Positions 1 through 8,145 of a stretch of 54,308 nucleotides of DNA are shown one piece after another. Location: the NCBI GenBank assembly GCA_022425945.1, contig JAKMEK010000071.1:1-54308 (forward strand), written 5' to 3'. This DNA is from Flavobacteriaceae bacterium. Its GTDB lineage: Bacteria > Bacteroidota > Bacteroidia > Flavobacteriales > Flavobacteriaceae. Under the pieces are notes generated by a model. The model made no database searches, was not told where the DNA came from, and was given only the letters and a program-made list of their open reading frames with translations. Made by a program: the position numbers and the translations under genes. Within the stretch, counting starts at the first letter, position 1. Each line of letters opens with the position of its first letter.

Positions 1-58
1 GTTATAAATAAAACAATTTCTTTTTTCTGGCAGGATAGGTAACTCGATTTTCTTTTTC

Positions 59-66
59 TATTTTTG
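59..66 (+). promoter_or_regulatory. candidate -7 box of sucC promoter
   Basis: TATTTTTG matches the Bacteroidota primary sigma factor -7 element TAnnTTTG and ends 22 bases before the sucC start codon. No TTG is present at the expected -33 position, so the promoter call rests on one element only. Confidence 0.4.
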
Positions 67-88
67 TCCCACTAAAGAATCACATCAG

Positions 89-1282
89 ATGAATTTACAC
101 GAATATCAAGGAAAAGAAATGCTCGCTAGTTTTGGCGTAGCTATCCAACGCGGAAGAGTAGCTCAAACAGCTGAAGAAGCAGTAACTGCTGCCAAAGAAT
201 TAACCGAGACTACCGGAACAGGTTGGCATGTAATCAAAGCTCAAATCCATGCAGGAGGCCGCGGTAAAGGCGGAGGAGTGCGTTTGGCTAAAAACCTTGA
301 TGAGGTAAAAACGATCGCTGGTGAAATCATTGGAATGCAATTGATAACACCTCAAACACCCCCAGCTGGTAAGCCAGTTCACCAAGTTTTGGTTGCTGAG
401 GATGTGTATTATCCCGGTGAAACAGAAACAAGTGAATTCTATGTTTCTGTCTTGCTCAACAGATCTACCGGAAGAAACATGATTATGTATTCTACCGAAG
501 GTGGAATGGATATTGAAACAGTTGCAGAAGAAACACCGCACCTTATTTTTACAGAAGAAATTGATCCTGCAGTAGGGATTCAAGGATTTCAAGCCCGTAA
601 GGTCGCTTTTAACCTTGGTTTAAGTGGGAATGCCTTTAAGGAAATGACGAAGTTTATCACATCACTTTATACAGCCTATGTGGAGTCAGATTCTTCTTTA
701 TTCGAAATTAACCCTGTATTGAAAACCTCTGATAACCGTATTCTTGCGGTGGATGCAAAGGTAACCCTAGATGCAAATGCACTTTTCCGTCATAAAGATC
801 TTGCTGCCCTGCGCGATAAGCGTGAAGAAAACCCAATTGAGGTTGAGGCAGGTGAAGTTGGACTGAACTATGTTGACCTAGATGGGAATGTAGGTTGTAT
901 GGTGAACGGTGCTGGTTTAGCGATGGCGACGATGGACTTGATCAAGCAAGCGGGTGGATCACCTGCAAACTTCTTAGATGTTGGAGGTACTGCTGATGCG
1001 GCTCGTGTTGAAACAGCTTTTCGTATCATTCTGAAGGACCCAGCTGTTGAAGCGATACTTGTCAATATCTTTGGTGGAATTGTTCGTTGTGACCGAGTAG
1101 CACAAGGAATTGTGGATGCATACAAGAACATGGGAGATGCGATCAATGTACCAATTATTGTGCGTTTGCAAGGAACCAATGCAGATATAGCCAAGGAGCT
1201 TATCGATGGTTCTGGTCTCAATGTACTTTCTGCTACTGCTTTTCAAGAAGCGGCTGATAAGGTACAAGAAGCAATCGCTTAA
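89..1282 (+). CDS. sucC: succinyl-CoA synthetase (ADP-forming) subunit beta
   Basis: This is the beta subunit of the citric-acid-cycle enzyme that interconverts succinyl-CoA and succinate with formation of ATP, normally an alpha-beta pair with SucD in the cytoplasm. The 397-residue length is typical. The N-terminus MNLHEYQGKEMLASFGV is the family signature, an ATP-grasp domain follows with the glycine-rich KAQIHAGGRGKGGGV near residues 51-65, and the C-terminal ligase domain carries GNVGCMVNGAGLAMAT, FLDVGG and VNIFGGIVRCD. The ATG at 89 fits the family start. sucD is not adjacent: the next gene is a small heat-shock protein, so the two subunits are encoded apart, which I recall as common in Flavobacteriia. 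Confidence 0.97.
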   Translation: MNLHEYQGKEMLASFGVAIQRGRVAQTAEEAVTAAKELTETTGTGWHVIKAQIHAGGRGKGGGVRLAKNLDEVKTIAGEIIGMQLITPQTPPAGKPVHQVLVAEDVYYPGETETSEFYVSVLLNRSTGRNMIMYSTEGGMDIETVAEETPHLIFTEEIDPAVGIQGFQARKVAFNLGLSGNAFKEMTKFITSLYTAYVESDSSLFEINPVLKTSDNRILAVDAKVTLDANALFRHKDLAALRDKREENPIEVEAGEVGLNYVDLDGNVGCMVNGAGLAMATMDLIKQAGGSPANFLDVGGTADAARVETAFRIILKDPAVEAILVNIFGGIVRCDRVAQGIVDAYKNMGDAINVPIIVRLQGTNADIAKELIDGSGLNVLSATAFQEAADKVQEAIA

Positions 1283-1388
1283 GACAACTTGTCATAATTT
1301 ATTGATATTTTACTGACACAATGACGTGTTATTTTAATTGGTATACACTTTGACCTATTCAAAGCATAACCTTTAAAATTAATATGTT

Positions 1389-1817
1389 ATGAGTTTAGTT
1401 AGATTTACACATCGCCCTTCTTTTCCAAGTTTATTGGATGATTTTTTCACACCTGATTGGTTTACAAATGTACCATCAGTGCACACGACTGCACCTGCCG
1501 TAAATGTTCGGGAAACGGAAACGGAATTTTCTCTTGAATTTGCCGTACCGGGTTATTCAAAAGAAGCGTTTGAGATAGAAGTCGACAATGGACACCTTGT
1601 TGTTGCTACTAGCAATGAAGAAGTGGGAGCAAGCAAGCAAAGTGATTTTTCTCGTAAGGAATTTGCTTTAGGCACATTCAAACGCTCCTTTGTCATTCCA
1701 GAGACTGTTGCAACCGCTAAAATAGCGGCCAATTACACCAACGGAATTTTGACCATTCAATTGCCAAAGAAAGAGGAAGCGCTTCCACAGCCCACACAAA
1801 GAATAGCAATCAAATAA
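1389..1817 (+). CDS. Hsp20 / alpha-crystallin family small heat-shock protein
   Basis: This is an ATP-independent holdase chaperone that binds unfolding proteins in the cytoplasm. The 142 residues contain a short N-terminal arm with the aromatic stretch LLDDFFTPDWF (16-26), an alpha-crystallin domain from about residue 36 to 130 with the typical YTNGILTIQLPKK strand near 116-128, and a C-terminal IAI (139-141), the I-x-I motif that docks subunits in oligomers. It stands alone between sucC and a convergent gene and ends in a strong terminator, so it is probably monocistronic. The 106-base upstream region shows no CIRCE element; its heat control cannot be read from the sequence. Confidence 0.95.
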   Translation: MSLVRFTHRPSFPSLLDDFFTPDWFTNVPSVHTTAPAVNVRETETEFSLEFAVPGYSKEAFEIEVDNGHLVVATSNEEVGASKQSDFSRKEFALGTFKRSFVIPETVATAKIAANYTNGILTIQLPKKEEALPQPTQRIAIK

Positions 1818-1839
1818 TAGTGTGTTAGATTTTCATTTT

Positions 1840-1860
1840 CCGGCTCCCATTGGGAGCCGG
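1840..1860 (+). terminator. rho-independent terminator after the Hsp20 gene
   Basis: A perfect 9-bp GC-rich stem, CCGGCTCCC (1840-1848) pairing with GGGAGCCGG (1852-1860) around an ATT loop, is followed by TTTGATTTT. It lies 22 bases past the Hsp20 stop. The opposite strand has no U-tract after the hairpin, so it should work mainly for plus-strand transcription. Confidence 0.9.
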
Positions 1861-1880
1861 TTTGATTTTAATCAGTTTAT

Positions 1881-3398
1881 TTATTCGGATCCAACTTTAA
1901 ACGAACGAATCATTTCATTGGGTTCTATGATGGTGTAGTCTCTCCAGTAGTTAGGATCGTAGGCATTGAGTTTGTCTTGCTTGAAGCCCTTTTGGGTTTC
2001 GGTATCTTCAAATTCTTTTTGGCTTAACGGTTTGCTCTCAAATATAATTAAAGTGAATCTGTTTGCTTGGTCAATTTTAAGATCCAATTCTGCTTTCAGT
2101 TCATTTTGTTTTCGTCTCCCGCTTACATATTTGTTTTTCTCTAATAATTTAATGGGGCGATTGACGCCAATCCTATAGTTGAGTTCCTTTTCAATGTATT
2201 GTAATTGATATTTTTCTCCGTCGAATTTCCCAAATTTGAGGAAGATGTTTTGACGGTACACTTGCAACGAAAAACCCAGTAAAGAAAAGTCCTTGAGCGG
2301 TTTAGTGTTAACATAATTCATTTGAATTAGCGTGTAGCTATCTGCATCTATAAAAAGCGTTCCTTTAAATTTCCCTTTACTGCTTTTAGGTGAAAATTGG
2401 ATTTGGTAGACGGGTACATTATCCATGTACGTAAAGTTCATGACCTCAAAAGTGTATAAATTAGCTTTGTTCAATACGTTAAAATCAAGTTTGTTTTTTT
2501 TGATCAATCCTTCAAAGGTATTTCCAAGTTTTCCCTGTCTACGCTTAAGGAAACTTTCTTTTAACTTTTCTTCTTTCTGTGTCTTTTTTGCCAAACCAAC
2601 GCTGTCTAACGGAATGCTATCCAACGCTTTTTCGATTAGTTCATCTCGGTCGACTTTAGTGCTAAACAGACCTGATTTAAATTTGAAATAGGACTTGTCT
2701 TTTACGGTCCTGTCCAAAATTCCTGTGATTTTATTTTCAATTTGTTCATAGCCTTTTTCGTTTATCGTATCAGCCAAATCCACGGCACGAATCAGTTTTA
2801 ACTTTTGCTTTTCCAATGACCAATTCCCACTTAGCTCACCAAAAGATTCGGTATGCCAGCTGTCTTTCTTTGGAATGGTTAGAAAAAGGGAGTCCCAAAA
2901 GGACTGATTGAATTCTTTGATACTCGTTTTTTTTACCGTCATATCCAATTGATCCCAGTTCTCATAGGATGATTCACGCATAAAGAACAACTTTTTTGTT
3001 AGGGATAAATCGTATTTCTCTTCAATGTTTTGACGTACTTTTTTTATGATTTCTCCTGCTGATAAATTGTTTTGCGAAAGAATAACATCATTTAATTCAA
3101 TGCTTTTCTGTGGTAGATAAATGAGACTATCTAGCATTTGACTGACTCCCTTTGCATAGGATTTGAAACCAATACAGGAGATGAATAGTGAGTCTTGATT
3201 TGTAAAGCCACCTTCCTTGGATAGGCGAAAAACCCCTTCTTCATTCGTGATGGAGTTTTGCTTGAAATTGGTGGTAATGGTTGCGAAAGGAATGGATTCC
3301 TTCGTGAGGCTATCCAAAACAGTAAACGATAGTTCCTGTCCCCATAGCGAAACGCTAAAGAGATAGCAGCTGAATAGTAGGTGTTTTTTGCTGATCAT
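1881..3398 (-). CDS. secreted protein with CarboxypepD_reg-like domain
   Basis: This 505-residue protein starts with a signal peptide (residues 1-20, MISKKHLLFSCYLFSVSLWG) and then a carboxypeptidase-regulatory-like beta-sandwich (about 22-105: SIPFATI, ITNEEGVFRL and DSLFISCIGFKSY are the hallmark strands). That domain is common at the N-terminus of Bacteroidota outer-membrane and surface proteins. The remaining 400 residues are rich in beta-prone stretches and Lys/Asp; I do not recognise a catalytic motif there. It follows uvrB on the same strand after a 50-base gap. Export to the periplasm or surface is inferred from the signal; no specific function can be assigned. Confidence 0.8.
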   Translation of the reverse strand: MISKKHLLFSCYLFSVSLWGQELSFTVLDSLTKESIPFATITTNFKQNSITNEEGVFRLSKEGGFTNQDSLFISCIGFKSYAKGVSQMLDSLIYLPQKSIELNDVILSQNNLSAGEIIKKVRQNIEEKYDLSLTKKLFFMRESSYENWDQLDMTVKKTSIKEFNQSFWDSLFLTIPKKDSWHTESFGELSGNWSLEKQKLKLIRAVDLADTINEKGYEQIENKITGILDRTVKDKSYFKFKSGLFSTKVDRDELIEKALDSIPLDSVGLAKKTQKEEKLKESFLKRRQGKLGNTFEGLIKKNKLDFNVLNKANLYTFEVMNFTYMDNVPVYQIQFSPKSSKGKFKGTLFIDADSYTLIQMNYVNTKPLKDFSLLGFSLQVYRQNIFLKFGKFDGEKYQLQYIEKELNYRIGVNRPIKLLEKNKYVSGRRKQNELKAELDLKIDQANRFTLIIFESKPLSQKEFEDTETQKGFKQDKLNAYDPNYWRDYTIIEPNEMIRSFKVGSE

Positions 3399-3448
3399 AA
3401 ATAGGGTAAATGTGAAGTAAAGGCTAATGTAATAACGCTATGCTACGC

Positions 3449-5437
3449 TTATAATTGTCCTTGTAATGCCTTGATTTCATCGCGCAATCGAGCGGCTTCA
3501 ATAAAATCGAGTTCTTTGGCGGCTTTTTCCATGGCCTTGCGTGTGTCTCGAACCTTTTGCTCAATCTGCGGTTTGGTTAGGTATCGAGTCGCTTCTTCTG
3601 CTGCTTTTCGTTCTTCTTTTTCTTGTGCATAGGTTGCAATAGAATTATTTGACAGGGCATTGTCCAAGGACTTGTTTAAGGCCGTTGGTACTTGATTGTT
3701 CGCAACATTATAGGCCGTTTGTTTTTCCCGTCGATATTCTGTAGCATCTATGGTCGCCTGCATGGATTTGGTGATTTTATCCGCATACATGATTGCTCTC
3801 CCATTAACGTTTCTAGCGGCCCTACCTACTGTTTGGGTAAGTGAACGTGCTGATCGCAAGAAGCCTTCCTTGTCTGCATCCAAAATAGCCACCAAAGATA
3901 CTTCTGGTAGGTCCAAACCTTCCCGAAGTAAATTCACTCCAATGAGAACGTCAAAAATCCCTTTACGTAAATCCTGCATGATTTCAACACGCTCGAGGGT
4001 GTCCACATCACTGTGAATGTAACGACAGCGGATTTGCATGCGCGCCATATACTTTGTCAATTCTTCCGCCATTCGCTTAGTTAGGGTGGTTACAAGGGTG
4101 CGTTCATCCTTTTCTACCCGAACTTGTATTTCTTCAATTAAATCATCGATCTGATTTTCACTAGGACGTATATCGATAATTGGATCCAGTAAACCTGTGG
4201 GACGAATGATTTGTTCCACAAAAAGTCCTTCTGATTTTTCCAATTCATAATCTGCCGGGGTTGCACTTACATACAGCGTTTGGTTTTGTAAACTTTCAAA
4301 TTCTTCAAACTTCAAGGGGCGATTGTCCATCGCGGCTGGTAATCGGAAACCGTATTCGACCAAATTCTCCTTTCGACTCCGGTCCCCTCCATACATGGCA
4401 TGGACTTGAGAAATGGTTACGTGACTTTCGTCAATCACCGTTAAGTAATCGTCCGGGAAATAATCAAGTAGACAAAAGGGACGGGTGCCCGGTGCTCGTC
4501 CATCCAAATAGCGGGAGTAGTTTTCAATTCCAGAACAGTAGCCCAATTCACGAATCATCTCTAGGTCAAAATTGGTGCGTTCTTCTAGGCGTTTTGCTTC
4601 CAATGGTTTCCCTACTTCTCTGAAAAAATCAACCTGTTTCACCATGTCATCTTGAATTTGATGAATCGCATTTTGAAGGATGTCCGGCGAGGTGACAAAC
4701 ATGTTGGCAGGATAGATGTTTAGTTGTTCGTATTTTTCAATGGGTGTGTTGCTGATCGGGTCAAAGGCCTCAATTTCTTCGATCTCATCTCCAAAAAAAT
4801 GCACGCGGAAGGCAGTATCTGCATAACTTGGATAGATGTCGACCACATCACCCTTTACCCGAAAGTTTCCATGGGTAAATTCTACAGTAGTCCGTGCATA
4901 AAGGCTTTGTACCAAACGGTGAAGTAGTTTTGTACGCGAAATCACTTGATCGCGTTCTATGGTAATGACATTCTTCTGAAATTCAGCAGGATTTCCAATT
5001 CCATACAAACAAGAAACAGAAGCGACCACCAAGACATCTCTTCTGCCCGATAAGAGGGAAGAGGTTGTGCTAAGGCGAAGTTTTTCAATTTCCTCGTTGA
5101 TGGATAAGTCTTTTTCGATATAGGTTCCACTGACCGGTATGTAGGCTTCGGGTTGATAATAGTCGTAATAGGAAACAAAGTATTCAACTGCATTGTTGGG
5201 AAAGAACTGCTTAAATTCAGAATACAATTGGGCCGCTAAAGTTTTGTTGTGGGCAAGTACCAAGGTAGGACGTTGTAGGTTTTGCACAACATTGGCCACG
5301 GTAAATGTTTTTCCAGAACCTGTAACCCCCTGAAGCGTCATGTGTTTTTCGTTTGTTGAAAAACCTTCACACAATTCTTTGATGGCTTGAGGTTGATCTC
5401 CCGTTGGAGAAAATTCGGATTCTAGTTGAAACGGCAT
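3449..5437 (-). CDS. uvrB: excinuclease ABC subunit B
   Basis: UvrB is the damage-verification helicase of nucleotide excision repair, loaded by UvrA and joined by UvrC. The 662-residue protein shows the whole architecture: Walker A GVTGSGKT (37-44), the DNA-clamping beta-hairpin region SYYDYYQPEAYIP (about 89-101), the DEAD-like VIDESHVTISQ, helicase motifs in the second RecA domain (VGRAARNVNGRAIMYAD), and a C-terminal UVR coiled coil ending EAARLRDEIKALQ that contacts UvrC. The start fits MPFQLESEFSPTGDQP of the family. It heads a minus-strand pair with the gene at 1881-3398 and is divergent from the gene at 5549. Confidence 0.98.
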   Translation of the reverse strand: MPFQLESEFSPTGDQPQAIKELCEGFSTNEKHMTLQGVTGSGKTFTVANVVQNLQRPTLVLAHNKTLAAQLYSEFKQFFPNNAVEYFVSYYDYYQPEAYIPVSGTYIEKDLSINEEIEKLRLSTTSSLLSGRRDVLVVASVSCLYGIGNPAEFQKNVITIERDQVISRTKLLHRLVQSLYARTTVEFTHGNFRVKGDVVDIYPSYADTAFRVHFFGDEIEEIEAFDPISNTPIEKYEQLNIYPANMFVTSPDILQNAIHQIQDDMVKQVDFFREVGKPLEAKRLEERTNFDLEMIRELGYCSGIENYSRYLDGRAPGTRPFCLLDYFPDDYLTVIDESHVTISQVHAMYGGDRSRKENLVEYGFRLPAAMDNRPLKFEEFESLQNQTLYVSATPADYELEKSEGLFVEQIIRPTGLLDPIIDIRPSENQIDDLIEEIQVRVEKDERTLVTTLTKRMAEELTKYMARMQIRCRYIHSDVDTLERVEIMQDLRKGIFDVLIGVNLLREGLDLPEVSLVAILDADKEGFLRSARSLTQTVGRAARNVNGRAIMYADKITKSMQATIDATEYRREKQTAYNVANNQVPTALNKSLDNALSNNSIATYAQEKEERKAAEEATRYLTKPQIEQKVRDTRKAMEKAAKELDFIEAARLRDEIKALQGQL

Positions 5438-5502
5438 AGTTTTTTAATCGAACTTTAAAATTAACCATTATTCCCTCATTTTAAGGGGTTCTTTGTGAAT
5501 TC

Positions 5503-5534
5503 TTGACAAGATGTTGAAAAAGACCCTACCTTTG
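5503..5534 (+). promoter_or_regulatory. Bacteroidota promoter TTG-N21-TACCTTTG
   Basis: TTG at 5503-5505 and TACCTTTG at 5527-5534 match the -33 and -7 elements of the Bacteroidota housekeeping sigma factor with a 21-base spacer. The start codon of the downstream gene is at 5549, leaving a leader of roughly ten bases. Confidence 0.75.
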
Positions 5535-5548
5535 AGAAAAGCCAACCC

Positions 5549-6619
5549 ATGGAAGAAAAGTTAATCTCGCAAAAAAAGCCGTTTTATCCCATTACACCGG
5601 AGTTGAACACCTATTTAAAACAATACAATCGATGGGTGTTTACACCCGTTTTTTATGAAGATTTACTCCGTTTTTCCGGATCTATTGTCGTTTATGACGA
5701 AAATGATGAAGATACCCTTTGGGTGCGGGTTTATTATTCCGACAGTGAACGTGAAGACATTGATTACAATCTAAAAAAGGTCTATGCGCTTTTGCACTCT
5801 GATGGAAATGAATCTTCCGTTGCTTACCTCAATGTCGATGCGATTGACTACTGTACGTTTGGCAACTCGAAGCCTTTTCGGATAAAAATTAGGAACATCC
5901 TCAATGATAATTTTACCTATTTTTATGTAAAACGCACCGATGCTTCTCGGGTATATGGTTTGGAGTTTGAGCATATGTTGTCTCCGCACAATCTCAACTT
6001 TCTGGTCAATGACACTACCTTGATTGAGGAGCACATTGCTGGTATTCCGGGTGATGTGTTCATTGAAGACTTTTTGGCTGATTGTACACCTGCTCAACAA
6101 GCACAAATTGCCAAAGAATACGTGAAATTTAATGAGCGTTGTATGATTCGCTTATTGGGCGATATGCGGGCCTATAATTATGTGATTATCCCTACCCATG
6201 ATTTTGATCAGGTTGTGTATAAAATACGTGCCATTGATTTTGACCAGCAATCGTATGAAGGGAAACTCAAGGTATACCGTCCTCAGTTTTTTAAAGAGAA
6301 TTTCCCCATGGTATCCATTGTTAAAGATAAATTAACCCTCGGGTCGGTCAACCAGTACAAGATTGAAGAGCGCTCAATCGTCGCGAAAAGAATCATTAGT
6401 GCAGGAACCCGTTTGGATAATTTGGTGACCATCATGAAGCAGGATATGTTGACTCAACCCAATTACCTCAAAAATCTAAGTGAAGAAATTTACAAATTCA
6501 CCAAAGACGAGTCATTTCGTCAAACAAAAAGCATGGGTGATGTGATGGATGCCTCCCTAAATTATGTACGGAGTCATTACGAAAACTTAAATATGACAAA
6601 GTTAATTCAGTCGTCTTAA
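5549..6619 (+). CDS. unassigned protein with protein-kinase-like fold signature
   Basis: I know no named family for this 356-residue soluble protein. Visible in order: a possible beta-3 lysine in YFYVKRTD (K128); an acidic helix GLEFEHML (E139/E141); a hinge-like TLIEEHIAGIPGDVFI (157-172) resembling the LLxEyIpGe linker of aminoglycoside/fructosamine kinases; LLGDMRAYNYVI, where D205 and N210 have the D-x4-N spacing of the catalytic loop HGDxxxxN; and IRAIDFDQQ, where D230 matches the metal-binding IDFE/D motif. The C-terminal 120 residues are helical. It has its own promoter, is divergent from uvrB, and overlaps the convergent gene at 6616 by 4 bases. Kinase-like fold is inferred from motif order; substrate and activity are unknown. 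Confidence 0.6.
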   Translation: MEEKLISQKKPFYPITPELNTYLKQYNRWVFTPVFYEDLLRFSGSIVVYDENDEDTLWVRVYYSDSEREDIDYNLKKVYALLHSDGNESSVAYLNVDAIDYCTFGNSKPFRIKIRNILNDNFTYFYVKRTDASRVYGLEFEHMLSPHNLNFLVNDTTLIEEHIAGIPGDVFIEDFLADCTPAQQAQIAKEYVKFNERCMIRLLGDMRAYNYVIIPTHDFDQVVYKIRAIDFDQQSYEGKLKVYRPQFFKENFPMVSIVKDKLTLGSVNQYKIEERSIVAKRIISAGTRLDNLVTIMKQDMLTQPNYLKNLSEEIYKFTKDESFRQTKSMGDVMDASLNYVRSHYENLNMTKLIQSS

Positions 6620-7116
6620 TAGAAGTCTGCATCATCGTAGTCGAGTATGCCGTCTTCTAGGTCGTCATCTTCATCTTCTTCCTCAGGCTCAGCCCCTTCT
6701 TCACCATCAAAATTGTTGTCAGGAACTTCCTCCGGAACATCTCCCTGACCGAAGATCAGGTTGGGGTATAGTGCTACAGGGTCTTTTTCCCCGATTTCCA
6801 TTAATTCGACAAAAAAGGTCCACATGGATAGAAAGTCGTAGACATAGATCAGGTGGTGATTGTCTTTATCAAAGAATTCATCGAGACTTTTGCCAGCCAT
6901 TGGGGTCGTTCCTTCTCCCATGTCCAGTAAAGGCAACTCTTCTCCTTGTTCCCAATTCTCGTTTGTGGTGTAAAAAGAAGCCATTTCTTGTCCGCCAAAT
7001 CCAAAGGATTGTGCGATGGCATAGTGAAAGTCTTCCAAGCTTGCGCTGGGTTCTATTTCAAGATCACGAAAAATATCTTCTTTGGCGTCTAAAATGATGC
7101 GAAAACGATAAATCAT
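6616..7116 (-). CDS. PRiA4_ORF3 (IS1096 TnpR-like) family protein
   Basis: The 166-residue protein opens with IYRFRIILDAKEDIFRDLEI and continues with SASLEDFHYAIAQSFGF, the pattern of the pRiA4b ORF-3 domain (PF07929), a small fold of unknown biochemical role found in plasmid, transposon and chromosomal genes. The last 30 residues form an extremely acidic tail (EPEEEDEDDDLEDG). The family label mentions a transposon passenger, but no transposase or inverted repeat is present here. Its start overlaps the stop of the heme A synthase gene by 4 bases, so it is the last gene of the dapD-to-ctaA run. Confidence 0.8.
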   Translation of the reverse strand: MIYRFRIILDAKEDIFRDLEIEPSASLEDFHYAIAQSFGFGGQEMASFYTTNENWEQGEELPLLDMGEGTTPMAGKSLDEFFDKDNHHLIYVYDFLSMWTFFVELMEIGEKDPVALYPNLIFGQGDVPEEVPDNNFDGEEGAEPEEEDEDDDLEDGILDYDDADFY

Positions 7117-8144
7117 AAAGTGTTGTTTTGTGCGGGTTGATAGAGTTGTAATACGAGATAGCTTTGTGCCCCAAAAAGGAGGGAGGCCAAAAGTAAGTGA
7201 AGCGGTTGAGAACTGAAAGGAAAATCAAAATAATACATGAGTATTCCGGTAAATATTTCTGCTCCAATGAGCCCTAAAATCCATAGGGGCATTGTGCTTA
7301 GGAAACTAAGCTTTTTGAGGCGGAAAAATAAAAACAGGTTCAAGGCAGTGACCAACAAGGAAAAACTTCTGTGTACATAAAAGAGGAATGGCGTAGGGTC
7401 AAGCCAAGTTTCCTTGGCAGATTCTCCAAAACGATCGATTTGGGTGTCTACAAACTGACGAACCTGGGTACCCATGCCAATTTGTACCAGTGTTAACACT
7501 AGGGTTATTACAGCAATGTTTTTTATAAATCGCAGTTCAATTCCTTTACTTTTTTCTTTTTGACTAATGAAGTAGAGGTAGAGTAGGAGTGCAACAATTA
7601 CCAGAGCCATGATCATGTGAATGGTGATTTTGAAGGGTTGTAAATTTGAATCTACCACAGTTTTACCCAACCAAGCTTGAAAACCCATACCAAAAATAAT
7701 GATCCAAGAAATTAAGGGAATGATTTTACTTTTTTTCCATTGCCAAAAGGATAAAACACCTACAGCAACTGTGGCTAAACCGCCCAGTGCTCCTAAGAGG
7801 CGATTGATGAATTCTATCCAAGTATGCAGGGGATTAAATAGCGCATAGTCATGTTTGGTATAGGCACCCCAATTTTTTTCTTCATAGCTATTCCCTGAAG
7901 TGAAATCCTCCTGTGCAATACGTAATTCTTCTTCGACGATGATGACCTCACCTTTGGCGTAGGTTTGGTTTGCATACCAGTCCAATTGTGTACGTTCAGT
8001 AGGGGGGATCAAATACCCAAAACACTTGGGCCAGTCTGGGCAACCCATTCCACTCCCGGTCATGCGTACCACTGCTCCTGCAGCAATGACCCCATAGACC
8101 AATACAAGTGAAACCCCAACCCAAAAGCGAAAACCTGTCTTCAT
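7113..8144 (-). CDS. ctaA: heme A synthase (COX15/CtaA)
   Basis: Heme A synthase oxidises the C8 methyl of heme O to the formyl group of heme A for aa3-type cytochrome oxidase. The 343 residues contain about eight membrane segments in two four-helix halves. The motif GAVVRMTGSGMGCPDWPKC (23-41) is diagnostic, including the C35/C41 pair of the first extracellular loop. Histidines placed as heme ligands are H107 (HTWIEFINR), H176 (IHMIMA), H258 (VHRSFS) and H316 (LHLLLA). It sits one base after cca. Its partners (heme O synthase, oxidase subunits) are outside the window. Confidence 0.95.
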   Translation of the reverse strand: MKTGFRFWVGVSLVLVYGVIAAGAVVRMTGSGMGCPDWPKCFGYLIPPTERTQLDWYANQTYAKGEVIIVEEELRIAQEDFTSGNSYEEKNWGAYTKHDYALFNPLHTWIEFINRLLGALGGLATVAVGVLSFWQWKKSKIIPLISWIIIFGMGFQAWLGKTVVDSNLQPFKITIHMIMALVIVALLLYLYFISQKEKSKGIELRFIKNIAVITLVLTLVQIGMGTQVRQFVDTQIDRFGESAKETWLDPTPFLFYVHRSFSLLVTALNLFLFFRLKKLSFLSTMPLWILGLIGAEIFTGILMYYFDFPFSSQPLHLLLASLLFGAQSYLVLQLYQPAQNNTL

Positions 8145-8145
8145 A

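Noticed and set aside
200-592. Antisense open frame of 130 codons within sucC, and many similar ones opposite uvrB, cca and the amidohydrolases.
   Set aside because: They lie wholly inside strongly supported genes, show no recognisable domain and have no promoter or signal.
1283-1293. Short palindrome GACAACTTGTC directly after the sucC stop, considered as terminator or heat-shock operator.
   Set aside because: The stem is only 5 bp with a 1-base loop, there is no U-tract, and it does not match CIRCE.
1321-1370. TATACACTTTG upstream of the Hsp20 gene as a promoter.
   Set aside because: The spacing inside the element is one base too long for TAnnTTTG and no paired TTG fits.
6616-7116. Family label IS1096 TnpR-like could suggest a mobile element.
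   Set aside because: No transposase, inverted repeats or target duplication surround it, and it is translationally coupled to a core gene.
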